From Bombus terrestris (Eukaryota; Arthropoda; Insecta; Hymenoptera; Apidae): DNA of 64,000 bases. This document shows positions 12,720 through 27,300 of this stretch, piece by piece. The first letter of the stretch is position 1, and every line of letters starts with the position of its first letter. The stretch is from assembly GCF_910591885.1 (NCBI RefSeq), contig NW_025963574.1, positions 434,001 to 498,000 of the forward strand. The letters run 5' to 3'. Under the pieces are notes generated by a model, which saw nothing but the letters and a program-made list of their open reading frames with translations, ran no database searches and had not been told where the DNA came from. A program made the position numbers and the translations under genes.

Positions 12720-15700
12720 GTCCCACGTTGTCCCACGTTGTCCCACGTTGTCCCACGTTGTCCCACGTTGTCCCACGTTGTCCCACGTTGTCCCACGGTG
12801 TCCAACGGTGTCCAACGATGTCCCACGTTGTCCAACGATGTCCAACGGTGTCCCACGTTGTCCCACGGTGTCCAACGGTGTCCAACGGTGTCCAACGGTG
12901 TCCCACGATGTCCACCGATGTCCAACGGTGTCCAACGGTGTCCAACGGTGTCCAACGGTGTCCAACGATGTCCAACGATGTCCAACGGTGTCCAACGGTG
13001 TCCAACGATGTCCAACGATGTCCAACGATGTCCAACGGTGTCCCACGTTGTCCCACGTTGTCCCACGTTGTCCCACGTTGTCCCACGTTGTCCAACGATG
13101 TCCAACGGTGTCCAACGGTGTCCCACGATGTCCACCGATGTCCAACGGTGTCCAACGGTGTCCAACGGTGTCCAACGCTGTCCCACGTTGTCCCACGTTG
13201 TCCCACGGTGTCCAACGATGTCCAACGGTGTCCCACGTTGTCCCACGTTGTCCCACGTTGTCCCACGTTGTCCCACGTTGTCCCACGTTGTCCCACGGTG
13301 TCCAACGGTGTCCAACGATGTCCAACGGTGTCCAACGGTGTCCCACGATGTCCACCGATGTCCAACGGTGTCCAACGGTGTCCAACGGTGTCCAACGGTG
13401 TCCAACGATGTCCAACGATGTCCAACGATGTCCAACGGTGTCCAACGGTGTCCCACGATGTCCAACGGTGTCCCACGTTGTCCCACGTTGTCCCACGTTG
13501 TCCCACGTTGTCCCACGTTGTCCCTCGTTGTCCCACGTTGTCCCACGGTGTCCAACGGTGTCCAACGATGTCCAAAGGTGTCCAACGGTGTCCCACGTTG
13601 TCCCACGTTGTCCCACGGAGTCCAACGATGTCCAACGGTGTCCCACGTTGTCCCACGTTTTCCCACGTTGTCCCACGGTGTCCAACGATGTCCAACGGTG
13701 TCCAACGGTGACCCACGGTGTCCCACGTTGTCCCACGTTGTCCCACGGTGTCCAACGATGTCCAACGGTGTCCCACGTTGTCCCACGTTGTCCCACGTTG
13801 TCCCACGTTGTCCCACGTTGTCCCACGTTGTCCCACGTTGTCCCACGTTGTCCCACGTTGTCCCACGTTGTCCCACGTTGTCCCACGTTGTCCCACGTTG
13901 TCCCACGGTGTCCAACGATGTCCAGCGGTGTCCAACGGTGTCCCACGGTGTCCAACGGTGTCCAACGGTGTCCAACGGTGTCCAACGGTGTCCAACGGTG
14001 TCCCACGATGTCCACCGATGTCCAACGGTGTCCAACGGTGTCCAACGGTGTCCCACGATGTCCACCGATGTCCAACGGTGTCCAACGGTGTCCAACGGTG
14101 TCCAACGGTGTCCAACGATGTCCAACGATGTCCAACGGTGTCCAACGGTGTCCAACGATGTCCAACGATGTCCAACGATGTCCAACGGTGTCCCACGTTG
14201 TCCCACGTTGTCCCACGTTGTCCCACGTTGTCCCACGTTGTCCCACGTTGTCCCACGTTGTCCCACGTTGTCCCACGTTGTCCCACGTTGTCCCACGTTG
14301 TCCCACGTTGTCCCACGATGTCCCACGTTGTCCCACGGTGTCCAACGATGTCCCACGTTGTCCCACGTTGTCCCACGGTGTCCAGCGGTGTCCAACGGTG
14401 TCCCAAGTTGTCCCACGTTGTCCCACGTTGTCCCACGTTGTCCCACGTTGTCCCACGTGGTCCCATGTTGTCCCACGTTGTCCCACGTTGTCCCACGTTG
14501 TCCCACGTTGTCCAACGATGTCCAACGGTGTCCCACGTTGTCCCACGTTGTCCCACGTTGTCCCACGTTGTCCGACGGTGTCCCACGGTGTCCCACGTTG
14601 TCCCACGTTGTCCCACGTTGTCCAACGATGTCCAACGGTGTCCAACGGTGTCCCACGTTGTCCCACGTTGTCCCACGTTGTCCCACGGTGTCCAGCGGTG
14701 TCCAACGATGTCCAACGGTGTCCAACGGTGTCCCACAATGTCCACCGATGTCCAACGGTGTCCAACGGTGTCCAACGGTGTCCAACGGTGTCCAACGATG
14801 TCCAACGATGTCCAACGATGTCCAACGGTGTCCAACGGTGTCCCACGATGTCCAACGGTGTCCCACGTTGTCCCACGTTGTCCCACGTTGTCCCACGTTG
14901 TCCCACGTTGTCCCACGTTGTCCCACGTTGTCCCACGTTGTCCCACGTTGTCCCACGTTGTCCCACGTTGTCCCACGATGTCCCACGTTGTCCAACGATG
15001 TCCAACGGTGTCCCACGTTGTCCCACGTTGTCCCACGTTGTCCCACGTTGTCCCACGGTGTCCAACGATGTCCAACGGTGTCCCACGTTGTCCCACGTTG
15101 TCCCACGTTGTCCCACGTTGTCCAACGATGTCCAACGGTGTCCAACGGTGTCCCACGTTGTCCCACGTTGTCCCACGTTGTCCCACGGTGTCCAGCGGTG
15201 TCCAACGATGTCCAACGGTGTCCAACGGTGTCCCACGATGTCCACCGATGTCCACCGATATCCAACGGTGTCCAACGGTGTCCAACGGTGTCCCACGTTG
15301 TCCCACGTTGTCCCACGTTGTCCCACGTTGTCCAACGATGTCCAACGGTGTACAACGGTGTCCAACGGTGTCCCACGTTGTCCCACGTTGTCCCACGTTG
15401 TCCAACGATGTCCAACGATGTCCAACGGTGTCCCACGTTGTCCCACGTTGTCCCACGTTGTCCCACGTTGTCCCACGGTGTCCAACGATGTCCAACGGTG
15501 TCCCACGTTGTCCCACGTTGTCCCACGTTGTCCCACGTTGTCCAACGATGTCCAACGGTGTCCAACGGTGTCCCACGTTGTCCCACGTTGTCCCACGTTG
15601 TCCCACGTTGTCCCACGATGTCCAACGATGTCCAGCGGTGTCCAACGGTGTCCCACGTTGTCCCACGTTGTCCAACGGTGTCCCACGGTGTCCAACGGTG

Positions 15701-18700
15701 TCCCACGGTGTCCAACGGTGTCCCACGTTGTCCCACGTTGTCCCACGTTGTCCCACGTTGTCCCACGTTGTCCCACGACGCCCACGTTGTCCAACGATGT
15801 CCAACGGTGTCCCACGTTGTCCCACGTTGTCCCACGTTGTCCCACGTTGTCCCACGTTGTCCCACGTTGTCCCACGTTGTCCCACGTTGTCCCACGGTGT
15901 CCAACGGTGTCCCACGGTGTCCAACGGTGTCCAACGGTGTCCCGCGATGTCCACCGATGTCCAACGGTGTCCAACGGTGTCCAACGGTGTCCAACGGTGT
16001 CCAACGATGTCCAACGATGTCCAACGGTGTCCAACGGTGTCCAACGATGTCCAAAGATGTCCAACGATGTCCAACGGTGTCCCACGTTGTCCCACGTTGT
16101 CCCACGTTGTCCCACGTTGTCCCACGTTGTCCAACGATGTCCAACGGTGTCCAACGGTGTCCCACGATGTCCACCGATGTCCAACGGTGTCCAACGGTGT
16201 CCAAAGGTGTCCAACGGTGTCCCACGTTGTCCCACGTTGTCCCACGGTGTCCAACGATGTCCAACGGTGTCCCACGTTGTCCCACGTTGTCCCACGTTGT
16301 CCCACGTTGTCCCACGTTGTCCCACGTTGTCCCACGGTGTCCAGCGGTGTCCAACGATGTCCAACGGTGTCCAACGGTGTCCCACGATGTCCACCGATGT
16401 CCAACGGTGTCCAACGGTGTCCAACGGTGTCCAACGGTGTCCCACGTTGTCCCACGTTGTCCCACGTTGTCCCACGTTGTCCCACGTTGTCCCACGTTGT
16501 CCCACGGTGTCCAACGGTGTCCAACGATGTCCCACGTTGTCCAACGATGTCCAACGGTGTCCCACGTTGTCCCACGGTGTCCAACGGTGTCCAACGGTGT
16601 CCAACGGTGTCCCACGATGTCCACCGATGTCCAACGGTGTCCAACGGTGTCCAACGGTGTCCAACGGTGTCCAACGATGTCCAACGATGTCCAACGGTGT
16701 CCAACGGTGTCCAACGATGTCCAACGATGTCCAACGGTGTCCAACGGTGTCCCACGTTGTCCCACGTTGTCCCACGTTGTCCCACGTTGTCCCACGTTGT
16801 CCAACGATGTCCAACGGTGTCCAACGGTGTCCCACGATGTCCACCGATGTCCAACGGTGTCCAACGGTGTCCAAAGGTGTCCAACGCTGTCCCACGTTGT
16901 CCCACGTTGTCCCACGGTGTCCAACGATGTCCAACGGTGTCCCACGTTGTCCCACGTTGTCCCACGTTGTCCCACGTTGTCCCACGTTGTCCCACGTTGT
17001 CCCACGGTGTCCAGCGGTGTCCAACGATGTCCAACGGTGTCCAACGGTGTCCCACGATGTCCACCGATGTCCAACGGTGTCCAACGGTGTCCAACGGTGT
17101 CCAACGGTGTCCAACGATGTCCAACGATGTCCAACGATGTCCAACGGTGTCCAACGGTGTCCCACGATGTCCAACGGTGTCCCACGTTGTCCCACGTTGT
17201 CCCACGTTGTCCCACGTTGTCCCACGTTGTCCCTCGTTGTCCCACGTTGTCCCACGGTGTCCAACGGTGTCCAACGATGTCCAAAGGTGTCCAACGGTGT
17301 CCCACGTTGTCCCACGTTGTCCCACGGAGTCCAACGATGTCCAACGGTGTCCCACGTTGTCCCACGTTTTCCCACGTTGTCCCACGGTGTCCAACGATGT
17401 CCAACGGTGTCCAACGGTGACCCACGGTGTCCCACGTTGTCCCACGTTGTCCCACGGTGTCCAACGATGTCCAACGGTGTCCCACGTTGTCCCACGTTGT
17501 CCCACGTTGTCCCACGTTGTCCCACGTTGTCCCACGTTGTCCCACGTTGTCCCACGTTGTCCCACGTTGTCCCACGTTGTCCCACGTTGTCCCACGTTGT
17601 CCCACGTTGTCCCACGGTGTCCAACGATGTCCAGCGGTGTCCAACGGTGTCCCACGGTGTCCAACGGTGTCCAACGGTGTCCAACGGTGTCCAACGGTGT
17701 CCAACGGTGTCCCACGATGTCCACCGATGTCCAACGGTGTCCAACGGTGTCCAACGGTGTCCCACGATGTCCACCGATGTCCAACGGTGTCCAACGGTGT
17801 CCAACGGTGTCCAACGGTGTCCAACGATGTCCAACGATGTCCAACGGTGTCCAACGGTGTCCAACGATGTCCAACGATGTCCAACGATGTCCAACGGTGT
17901 CCCACGTTGTCCCACGTTGTCCCACGTTGTCCCACGTTGTCCCACGTTGTCCCACGTTGTCCCACGTTGTCCCACGTTGTCCCACGTTGTCCCACGTTGT
18001 CCCACGTTGTCCCACGTTGTCCCACGATGTCCCACGTTGTCCCACGGTGTCCCACGATGTCCCACGTTGTCCCACGTTGTCCCACGGTGTCCAGCGGTGT
18101 CCAACGGTGTCCCACGTTGTCCCACGTTGTCCCACGTTGTCCCACGTTGTCCCACGTTGTCCCACGTGGTCCCATGTTGTCCCACGTTGTCCCACGTTGT
18201 CCCACGTTGTCCCACGTTGTCCAACGATGTCCAACGGTGTCCCACGTTGTCCCACGTTGTCCCACGTTGTCCCACGTTGTCCGACGGTGTCCAACGATGT
18301 CCCACGTTGTCCCACGTTGTCCCACGTTGTCCAACGATGTCCAACGGTGTCCAACGGTGTCCCACGTTGTCCCACGTTGTCCCACGTTGTCCCACGGTGT
18401 CCAGCGGTGTCCAACGATGTCCAACGGTGTCCAACGGTGTCCCACAATGTCCACCGATGTCCAACGGTGTCCAACGGTGTCCAACGGTGTCCAACGGTGT
18501 CCAACGATGTCCAACGATGTCCAACGATGTCCAACGGTGTCCAACGGTGTCCCACGATGTCCAACGGTGTCCCACGTTGTCCCACGTTGTCCCACGTTGT
18601 CCCACGTTGTCCCACGTTGTCCCACGTTGTCCCACGTTGTCCCACGTTGTCCCACGTTGTCCCACGTTGTCCCACGTTGTCCCACGATGTCCCACGTTGT

Positions 18701-20080
18701 CCAACGATGTCCAACGGTGTCCCACGTTGTCCCACGTTGTCCCACGTTGTCCCACGTTGTCCCACGGTGTCCAACGATGTCCAACGGTGTCCCACGTTGT
18801 CCCACGTTGTCCCACGTTGTCCCACGTTGTCCAACGATGTCCAACGGTGTCCAACGGTGTCCCACGTTGTCCCACGTTGTCCCACGTTGTCCCACGGTGT
18901 CCAGCGGTGTCCAACGATGTCCAACGGTGTCCAACGGTGTCCCACGATGTCCACCGATGTCCACCGATATCCAACGGTGTCCAACGGTGTCCAACGGTGT
19001 CCCACGTTGTCCCACGTTGTCCCACGTTGTCCCACGTTGTCCAACGATGTCCAACGGTGTACAACGGTGTCCAACGGTGTCCCACGTTGTCCCACGTTGT
19101 CCCACGTTGTCCAACGATGTCCAACGATGTCCAACGGTGTCCCACGTTGTCCCACGTTGTCCCACGTTGTCCCACGTTGTCCCACGGTGTCCAACGATGT
19201 CCAACGGTGTCCCACGTTGTCCCACGTTGTCCCACGTTGTCCCACGTTGTCCAACGATGTCCAACGGTGTCCAACGGTGTCCCACGTTGTCCCACGTTGT
19301 CCCACGTTGTCCCACGTTGTCCCACGATGTCCAACGATGTCCAGCGGTGTCCAACGGTGTCCCACGTTGTCCCACGTTGTCCAACGGTGTCCCACGGTGT
19401 CCAACGGTGTCCCACGGTGTCCAACGGTGTCCCACGTTGTCCCACGTTGTCCCACGTTGTCCCACGTTGTCCCACGTTGTCCCACGATGTCCCACGTTGT
19501 CCAACGATGTCCAACGGTGTCCCACGTTGTCCCACGTTGTCCCACGTTGTCCCACGTTGTCCCACGTTGTCCCACGTTGTCCCACGTTGTCCCACGTTGT
19601 CCCACGGTGTCCAACGGTGTCCCACGGTGTCCAACGGTGTCCAACGGTGTCCAACGGTGTCCCGCGATGTCCACCGATGTCCAACGGTGTCCAACGGTGT
19701 CCAACGGTGTCCAACGGTGTCCAACGATGTCCAACGATGTCCAACGGTGTCCAACGGTGTCCAACGATGTCCAACGATGTCCAACGATGTCCAACGGTGT
19801 CCCACGTTGTCCCACGTTGTCCCACGTTGTCCCACGTTGTCCCACGTTGTCCAACGATGTCCAACGGTGTCCAACGGTGTCCCACGATGTCCACCGATGT
19901 CCAACGGTGTCCAACGGTGTCCAAAGGTGTCCAACGGTGTCCCACGTTGTCCCACGTTGTCCCACGGTGTCCAACGATGTCCAACGGTGTCCCACGTTGT
20001 CCCACGTTGTCCCACGTTGTCCCACGTTGTCCCACGTTGTCCCACGTTGTCCCACGGTGTCCAGCGGTGTCCAACGATGT
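12720..20080. repeat. 3.71-kb higher-order tandem duplication
   Basis: Two near-identical copies span about 12,720-16,360 and 16,430-20,080. Rare-unit pairs at offset 3,709 include TCCAACGCTG 13171/16880, TCCCTCGTTG 13521/17230, TCCCACGGAG 13611/17320, ACCCACGGTG 13711/17420, TCCCACGTGG 14451/18160, TCCCACAATG 14731/18440, TCCACCGATA 15251/18960 and TACAACGGTG 15351/19060. TCCCGCGATG lies at 15940/19660 (offset 3,720). The 9-bp unit at 15,781 exists only in the first copy, and the second copy has one extra TCCAACGGTG just before 19,660. Both changes therefore followed the duplication. Confidence 0.9.
15781..15789 (+). other. 9-bp unit: first phase break
   Basis: The unit at 15,771 reads TCCCACGACG and the next is CCCACGTTG, lacking its leading T. 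Unit starts shift from positions ending in 1 to positions ending in 0. The duplicate of this place near 19,480-19,500 reads TCCCACGATG followed by a normal 10-bp TCCCACGTTG, so the change here is a TGT-to-CG event, a one-base loss plus a substitution. Because every frame of the array is open, it does not stop any reading frame. Confidence 0.93.
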
Positions 20081-20100
20081 CCCACGTTGTCCCACGTTGT

Positions 20101-21150
20101 CCCACGGTGTCCAACGATGTCCAGCGGTGTCCAACGGTGTCCCACGGTGTCCAACGGTGTCCAACGGTGTCCAACGGTGTCCAACGGTGTCCAACGGTGT
20201 CCCACGATGTCCACCGATGTCCAACGGTGTCCAACGGTGTCCAACGGTGTCCCACGATGTCCACCGATGTCCAACGGTGTCCAACGGTGTCCAACGGTGT
20301 CCAACGGTGTCCAACGATGTCCAACGATGTCCAACGGTGTCCAACGGTGTCCAACGATGTCCAACGATGTCCAACGATGTCCAACGGTGTCCCACGTTGT
20401 CCCACGTTGTCCCACGTTGTCCCACGTTGTCCCACGTTGTCCCACGTTGTCCCACGTTGTCCCACGTTGTCCCACGTTGTCCCACGTTGTCCCACGTTGT
20501 CCCACGTTGTCCCACGATGTCCCACGTTGTCCCACGGTGTCCAACGATGTCCCACGTTGTCCCACGTTGTCCCACGGTGTCCAGCGGTGTCCAACGGTGT
20601 CCCACGTTGTCCCACGTTGTCCCACGTTGTCCCACGTTGTCCCACGTTGTCCCACGTTGTCCCACGGTGTCCAACGATGTCCAGCGGTGTCCAACGGTGT
20701 CCCACGGTGTCCAACGGTGTCCAACGGTGTCCAACGGTGTCCAACGGTGTCCAACGGTGTCCCACGATGTCCACCGATGTCCAACGGTGTCCAACGGTGT
20801 CCAACGGTGTCCAACGGTGTCCAACGATGTCCAACGATGTCCAACGGTGTCCAACGGTGTCCAACGATGTCCAACGATGTCCAACGATGTCCAACGGTGT
20901 CCCACGTTGTCCCACGTTGTCCCACGTTGTCCCACGTTGTCCCACGTTGTCCCACGTTGTCCCACGTTGTCCCACGTTGTCCCACGTTGTCCCACGTTGT
21001 CCCACGATGTCCCACGTTGTCCCACGGTGTCCAACGTTGTCCCACGTTGTCCCACGTTGTCCCACGGTGTCCAGCGCTGTCCAACGGTGTCCCACGTTGT
21101 CCCACGTTGTCCCACGTTGTCCCACGTTGTCCCACGTTGTCCCACGTTGT
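20101..21150. repeat. 560-bp duplication differing by small blocks
   Basis: The module TCCCACGGTG, TCCAACGATG, TCCAGCGGTG, TCCAACGGTG, TCCCACGGTG starts near 20,101 and again near 20,661. The first copy carries the 50-bp sub-block TCCCACGATG, TCCACCGATG plus three TCCAACGGTG twice; the second carries it once. Its TCCCACGTTG run is also two units shorter. Private changes in the second copy include TCCAACGTTG at 21,030 and TCCAGCGCTG at 21,070. The same module starts at about 13901, 17611, 23301, 26721 and 29771. Confidence 0.8.
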
Positions 21151-21340
21151 CCCACGTTGTCCCACGTTGTCCCACGTTGTCCCACGTTGTCCAACGATGT
21201 CCAACGGTGTCCCACGTTGTCCCACGTTGTCCCACGTTGTCCCACGTTGTCCGACGGTGTCCAACGATGTCCCACGTTGTCCCACGTTGTCCCACGTTGT
21301 CCAACGATGTCCAACGGTGTCCAACGGTGTCCCACGTTGT

Positions 21341-24300
21341 CCCACGTTGTCCCACGTTGTCCCACGGTGTCCAGCGGTGTCCAACGATGTCCAACGGTGT
21401 CCAACGGTGTCCCACAATGTCCACCGATGTCCAACGGTGTCCAACGGTGTCCAACGGTGTCCAACGGTGTCCAACGATGTCCAACGATGTCCAACGATGT
21501 CCAACGGTGTCCAACGGTGTCCCACGATGTCCAACGGTGTCCCACGTTGTCCCACGTTGTCCCACGTTGTCCCACGTTGTCCCACGTTGTCCCACGTTGT
21601 CCCACGTTGTCCCACGTTGTCCCACGTTGTCCCACGTTGTCCCACGTTGTCCCACGTTGTCCCACGATGTCCCACGTTGTCCAACGATGTCCAACGGTGT
21701 CCCACGTTGTCCCACGTTGTCCCACGTTGTCCCACGTTGTCCCACGGTGTCCAACGATGTCCAACGGTGTCCCACGTTGTCCCACGTTGTCCCACGTTGT
21801 CCCACGTTGTCCAACGATGTCCAACGGTGTCCAACGGTGTCCCACGTTGTCCCACGTTGTCCCACGTTGTCCCACGGTGTCCAGCGGTGTCCAACGATGT
21901 CCAACGGTGTCCAACGGTGTCCCACGATGTCCACCGATGTCCACCGATATCCAACGGTGTCCAACGGTGTCCAACGGTGTCCCACGTTGTCCCACGTTGT
22001 CCCACGTTGTCCCACGTTGTCCAACGATGTCCAACGGTGTCCAACGTTGTCCAACGGTGTCCCACGTTGTCCCACGTTGTCCCACGTTGTCCAACGATGT
22101 CCAACGATGTCCAACGGTGTCCCACGTTGTCCCACGTTGTCCCACGTTGTCCCACGTTGTCCCACGGTGTCCAACGATGTCCAACGGTGTCCCACGTTGT
22201 CCCACGTTGTCCCACGTTGTCCCACGTTGTCCAACGATGTCCAACGGTGTCCAACGGTGTCCCACGGTGTCCCACGTTGTCCCACGTTGTCCCACGTTGT
22301 CCCACGATGTCCCACGTTGTCCAACGATGTCCAACGGTGTCCCACGTTGTCCCACGTTGTCCCACGTTGTCCCACGTTGTCCCACGGTGTCCAACGATGT
22401 CCAACGGTGTCCCACGTTGTCCCACGTTGTCCCACGTTGTCCCACGTTGTCCAACGATGTCCAACGGTGTCCAACGATGTCCCACGTTGTCCCACGTTGT
22501 CCCACGTTGTCCCACGGTGTCCAGCGGTGTCCACCGATGTCCAACGGTGTCCAACGGTGTCCAACGGTGTCCAACGGTGTCCAACGATGTCCAACGATGT
22601 CCAACGATGTCCAACGGTGTCCAACGGTGTCCCACGATGTCCAACGGTGTCCCACGTTGTCCCACGTTGTCCCACGTTGTCCCACGTTGTCCCACGTTGT
22701 CCCACGTTGTCCCACGTTGTCCCACGGTGTCCAACGGTGTCCAACGATGTCCAACGGTGTCCAACGGTGTGCCACGTTGTCCCACGTTGTCCCACGGTGT
22801 CCAACGATGTCCAACGGTGTCCCACGTTGTCCCACGTTGTCCCACGGTGTCCAACGGTGTCCAACGATGTCCAACGGTGTCCAACGGTGTCCCACGATGT
22901 CCACCGATGTCCAACGGTGTCCCACGTTGTCCCACGTTGTCCCACGTTGTCCCACGTTGTCCCACGATGTCCAACGGTGTCCAACGGTGTCCCACGCTGT
23001 CCCACGTTGTCCCACGTTGTCCCACGGTGTCCAACGATGTCCAACGGTGTCCCACGTTGTCCCACGTTGTCCCACGTTGTCCCACGTTGTCCCACGTTGT
23101 CCCACGGTGTCCAACGGTGTCCAACGATGTCCAACGGTGTCCAACGGTGTGCCACGTTGTCCCACGTTGTCCCACGGTGTCCAACGATGTCCAACGGTGT
23201 CCCACGTTGTCCCACGTTGTCCCACGTTGTCCCACGTTGTCCCACGTTGTCCCACGTTGTCCCACGTTGTCCCACGTTGTCCCACGTTGTCCCACGTTGT
23301 CCCACGGTGTCCAACGATGTCCAGCGGTGTCCAACGGTGTCCCACGGTGTCCAACGGTGTCCAACGGTGTCCAACGGTGTCCAACGGTGTCCAACGGTGT
23401 CCCACGATGTCCACCGATGTCCAACGGTGTCCAACGGTGTCCAACGGTGTCCCACGATGTCCACCGATGTCCAACGGTGTCCAACGGTGTCCAACGGTGT
23501 CCAACGGTGTCCAACGATGTCCAACGATGTCCAACGGTGTCCAACGGTGTCCAACGATGTCCAACGATGTCCAACGATGTCCAACGGTGTCCCACGTTGT
23601 CCCACGTTGTCCCACGTTGTCCCACGTTGTCCCACGTTGTCCCACGTTGTCCCACGTTGTCCCACGTTGTCCCACGTTGTCCCACGTTGTCCCACGTTGT
23701 CCCACGTTGTCCCACGATGTCCCACGTTGTCCCACGGTGTCCAACGATGTCCCACGTTGTCCCACGTTGTCCCACGGTGTCCAACGGTGTCCAACGGTGT
23801 CCCACGTTGTCCCACGTTGTCCCACGTTGTCCCACGTTGTCCCACGTTGTCCCACGTGGTCCCATGTTGTCCCACGTTGTCCCACGTTGTCCCACGTTGT
23901 CCCACGTTGTCCAACGATGTCCAACGGTGTCCCACGTTGTCCCACGTTGTCCCACGTTGTCCCACGTTGTCCGACGGTGTCCAACGATGTCCCACGTTGT
24001 CCCACGTTGTCCCACGTTGTCCAACGATGTCCAACGGTGTCCAACGGTGTCCCACGTTGTCCCACGTTGTCCCACGTTGTCCCACGGTGTCCAGCGGTGT
24101 CCAACGATGTCCAACGGTGTCCAACGGTGTCCCACAATGTCCACCGATGTCCAACGGTGTCCAACGGTGTCCAACGGTGTCCAACGGTGTCCAACGATGT
24201 CCAACGATGTCCAACGATGTCCAACGGTGTCCAACGGTGTCCCACGATGTCCAACGGTGTCCCACGTTGTCCCACGTTGTCCCACGTTGTCCCACGTTGT

Positions 24301-27300
24301 CCCACGTTGTCCCACGTTGTCCCACGTTGTCCCACGTTGTCCCACGTTGTCCCACGTTGTCCCACGTTGTCCCACGATGTCCCACGTTGTCCAACGATGT
24401 CCAACGGTGTCCCACGTTGTCCCACGTTGTCCCACGTTGTCCCACGTTGTCCCACGGTGTCCAACGATGTCCAACGGTGTCCCACGTTGTCCCACGTTGT
24501 CCCACGTTGTCCCACGTTGTCCAACGATGTCCAACGGTGTCCAACGGTGTCCCACGTTGTCCCACGTTGTCCCACGTTGTCCCACGGTGTCCAGCGGTGT
24601 CCAACGATGTCCAACGGTGTCCAACGGTGTCCCACGATGTCCACCGATGTCCACCGATATCCAACGGTGTCCAACGGTGTCCAACGGTGTCCCACGTTGT
24701 CCCACGTTGTCCCACGTTGTCCCACGTTGTCCAACGATGTCCAACGGTGTCCAACGGTGTCCAACGGTGTCCCACGTTGTCCCACGTTGTCCCACGGTGT
24801 CCAGCGGTGTCCAACGATGTCCAACGGTGTCCAACGGTGTCCCACAATGTCCACCGATGTCCAACGGTGTCCAACGGTGTCCAACGGTGTCCAACGGTGT
24901 CCAACGATGTCCAACGATGTCCAACGATGTCCAACGGTGTCCAACGGTGTCCCACGATGTCCAACGGTGTCCCACGTTGTCCCACGTTGTCCCACGTTGT
25001 CCCACGTTGTCCCACGTTGTCCCACGTTGTCCCACGTTGTCCCACGTTGTCCCACGTTGTCCCACGTTGTCCCACGTTGTCCCACGTTGTCCCACGATGT
25101 CCCACGTTGTCCAACGATGTCCAACGGTGTCCCACGTTGTCCCACGTTGTCCCACGTTGTCCCACGTTGTCCCACGGTGTCCAACGATGTCCAACGGTGT
25201 CCCACGTTGTCCCACGTTGTCCCACGTTGTCCCACGTTGTCCAACGATGTCCAACGGTGTCCAACGGTGTCCCACGTTGTCCCACGTTGTCCCACGTTGT
25301 CCCACGGTGTCCAGCGGTGTCCAACGATGTCCAACGGTGTCCAACGGTGTCCCACGATGTCCACCGATGTCCACCGATATCCAACGGTGTCCAACGGTGT
25401 CCAACGGTGTCCCACGTTGTCCCACGTTGTCCCACGTTGTCCCACGTTGTCCAACGATGTCCAACGGTGTCCAACGGTGTCCAACGGTGTCCCACGTTGT
25501 CCCACGTTGTCCCACGTTGTCCAACGATGTCCAACGATGTCCAACGGTGTCCCACGTTGTCCCACGTTGTCCCACGTTGTCCCACGTTGTCCCACGGTGT
25601 CCAACGATGTCCAACGGTGTCCCACGTTGTCCCACGTTGTCCCACGTTGTCCCACGTTGTCCAACGATGTCCAACGGTGTCCAACGGTGTCCCACGTTGT
25701 CCCACGTTGTCCCACGTTGTCCCACGTTGTCCCACGATGTCCCACGTTGTCCAACGATGTCCAACGGTGTCCCACGTTGTCCCACGTTGTCCCACGTTGT
25801 CCCACGTTGTCCCACGGTGTCCAACGATGTCCAACGGTGTCCCACGTTGTCCCACGTTGTCCCACGTTGTCCCACGTTGTCCAACGATGTCCAACGGTGT
25901 CCAACGGTGTCCCACGTTGTCCCACGTTGTCCCACGTTGTCCCACGGTGTCCAGCGGTGTCCACCGATGTCCAACGGTGTCCAACGGTGTCCAACGGTGT
26001 CCAACGGTGTCCAACGATGTCCAACGATGTCCAACGATGTCCAACGGTGTCCAACGCTGTCCCACGATGTCCAACGGTGTCCCACGTTGTCCCACGTTGT
26101 CCCACGTTGTCCCACGTTGTCCCACGTTGTCCCACGTTGTCCCACGTTGTCCCACGGTGTCCAACGGTGTCCAACGATGTCCAACGGTGTCCAACGGTGT
26201 GCCACGTTGTCCCACGTTGTCCCACGGTGTCCAACGATGTCCAACGGTGTCCCACGTTGTCCCACGTTGTCCCACGGTGTCCAACGGTGTCCAACGATGT
26301 CCAACGGTGTCCAACGGTGTCCCACGATGTCCACCGATGTCCAACGGTGTCCCACGTTGTCCCACGTTGTCCCACGTTGTCCCACGTTGTCCCACGATGT
26401 CCAACGGTGTCCAACGGTGTCCCACGCTGTCCCACGTTGTCCCACGTTGTCCCACGGTGTCCAACGATGTCCAACGGTGTCCCACGTTGTCCCACGTTGT
26501 CCCACGTTGTCCCACGTTGTCCCACGTTGTCCCACGGTGTCCAACGGTGTCCAACGATGTCCAACGGTGTCCAACGGTGTGCCACGTTGTCCCACGTTGT
26601 CCCACGGTGTCCAACGATGTCCAACGGTGTCCCACGTTGTCCCACGTTGTCCCACGTTGTCCCACGTTGTCCCACGTTGTCCCACGTTGTCCCACGTTGT
26701 CCCACGTTGTCCCACGTTGTCCCACGGTGTCCAACGATGTCCAGCGGTGTCCAACGGTGTCCCACGGTGTCCAACGGTGTCCAACGGTGTCCAACGGTGT
26801 CCAACGGTGTCCAACGGTGTCCCACGATGTCCACCGATGTCCAACGGTGTCCAACGGTGTCCAACGGTGTCCCACGATGTCCACCGATGTCCAACGGTGT
26901 CCAACGGTGTCCAACGGTGTCCAACGGTGTCCAACGATGTCCAACGATGTCCAACGGTGTCCAACGGTGTCCAACGATGTCCAACGATGTCCAACGATGT
27001 CCAACGGTGTCCCACGTTGTCCAACGTTGTCCCACGTTGTCCCACGTTGTCCCACGTTGTCCCACGTTGTCCCACGTTGTCCCACGTTGTCCCACGTTGT
27101 CCCACGTTGTCCCACGTTGTCCCACGTTGTCCCACGATGTCCCACGTTGTCCCACGGTGTCCAACGATGTCCCACGTTGTCCCACGTTGTCCCACGGTGT
27201 CCAGCGGTGTCCAACGGTGTCCCACGTTGTCCCACGTTGTCCCACGTTGTCCCACGTTGTCCCACGTTGTCCCACGTGGTCCCATGTTGTCCCACGTTGT

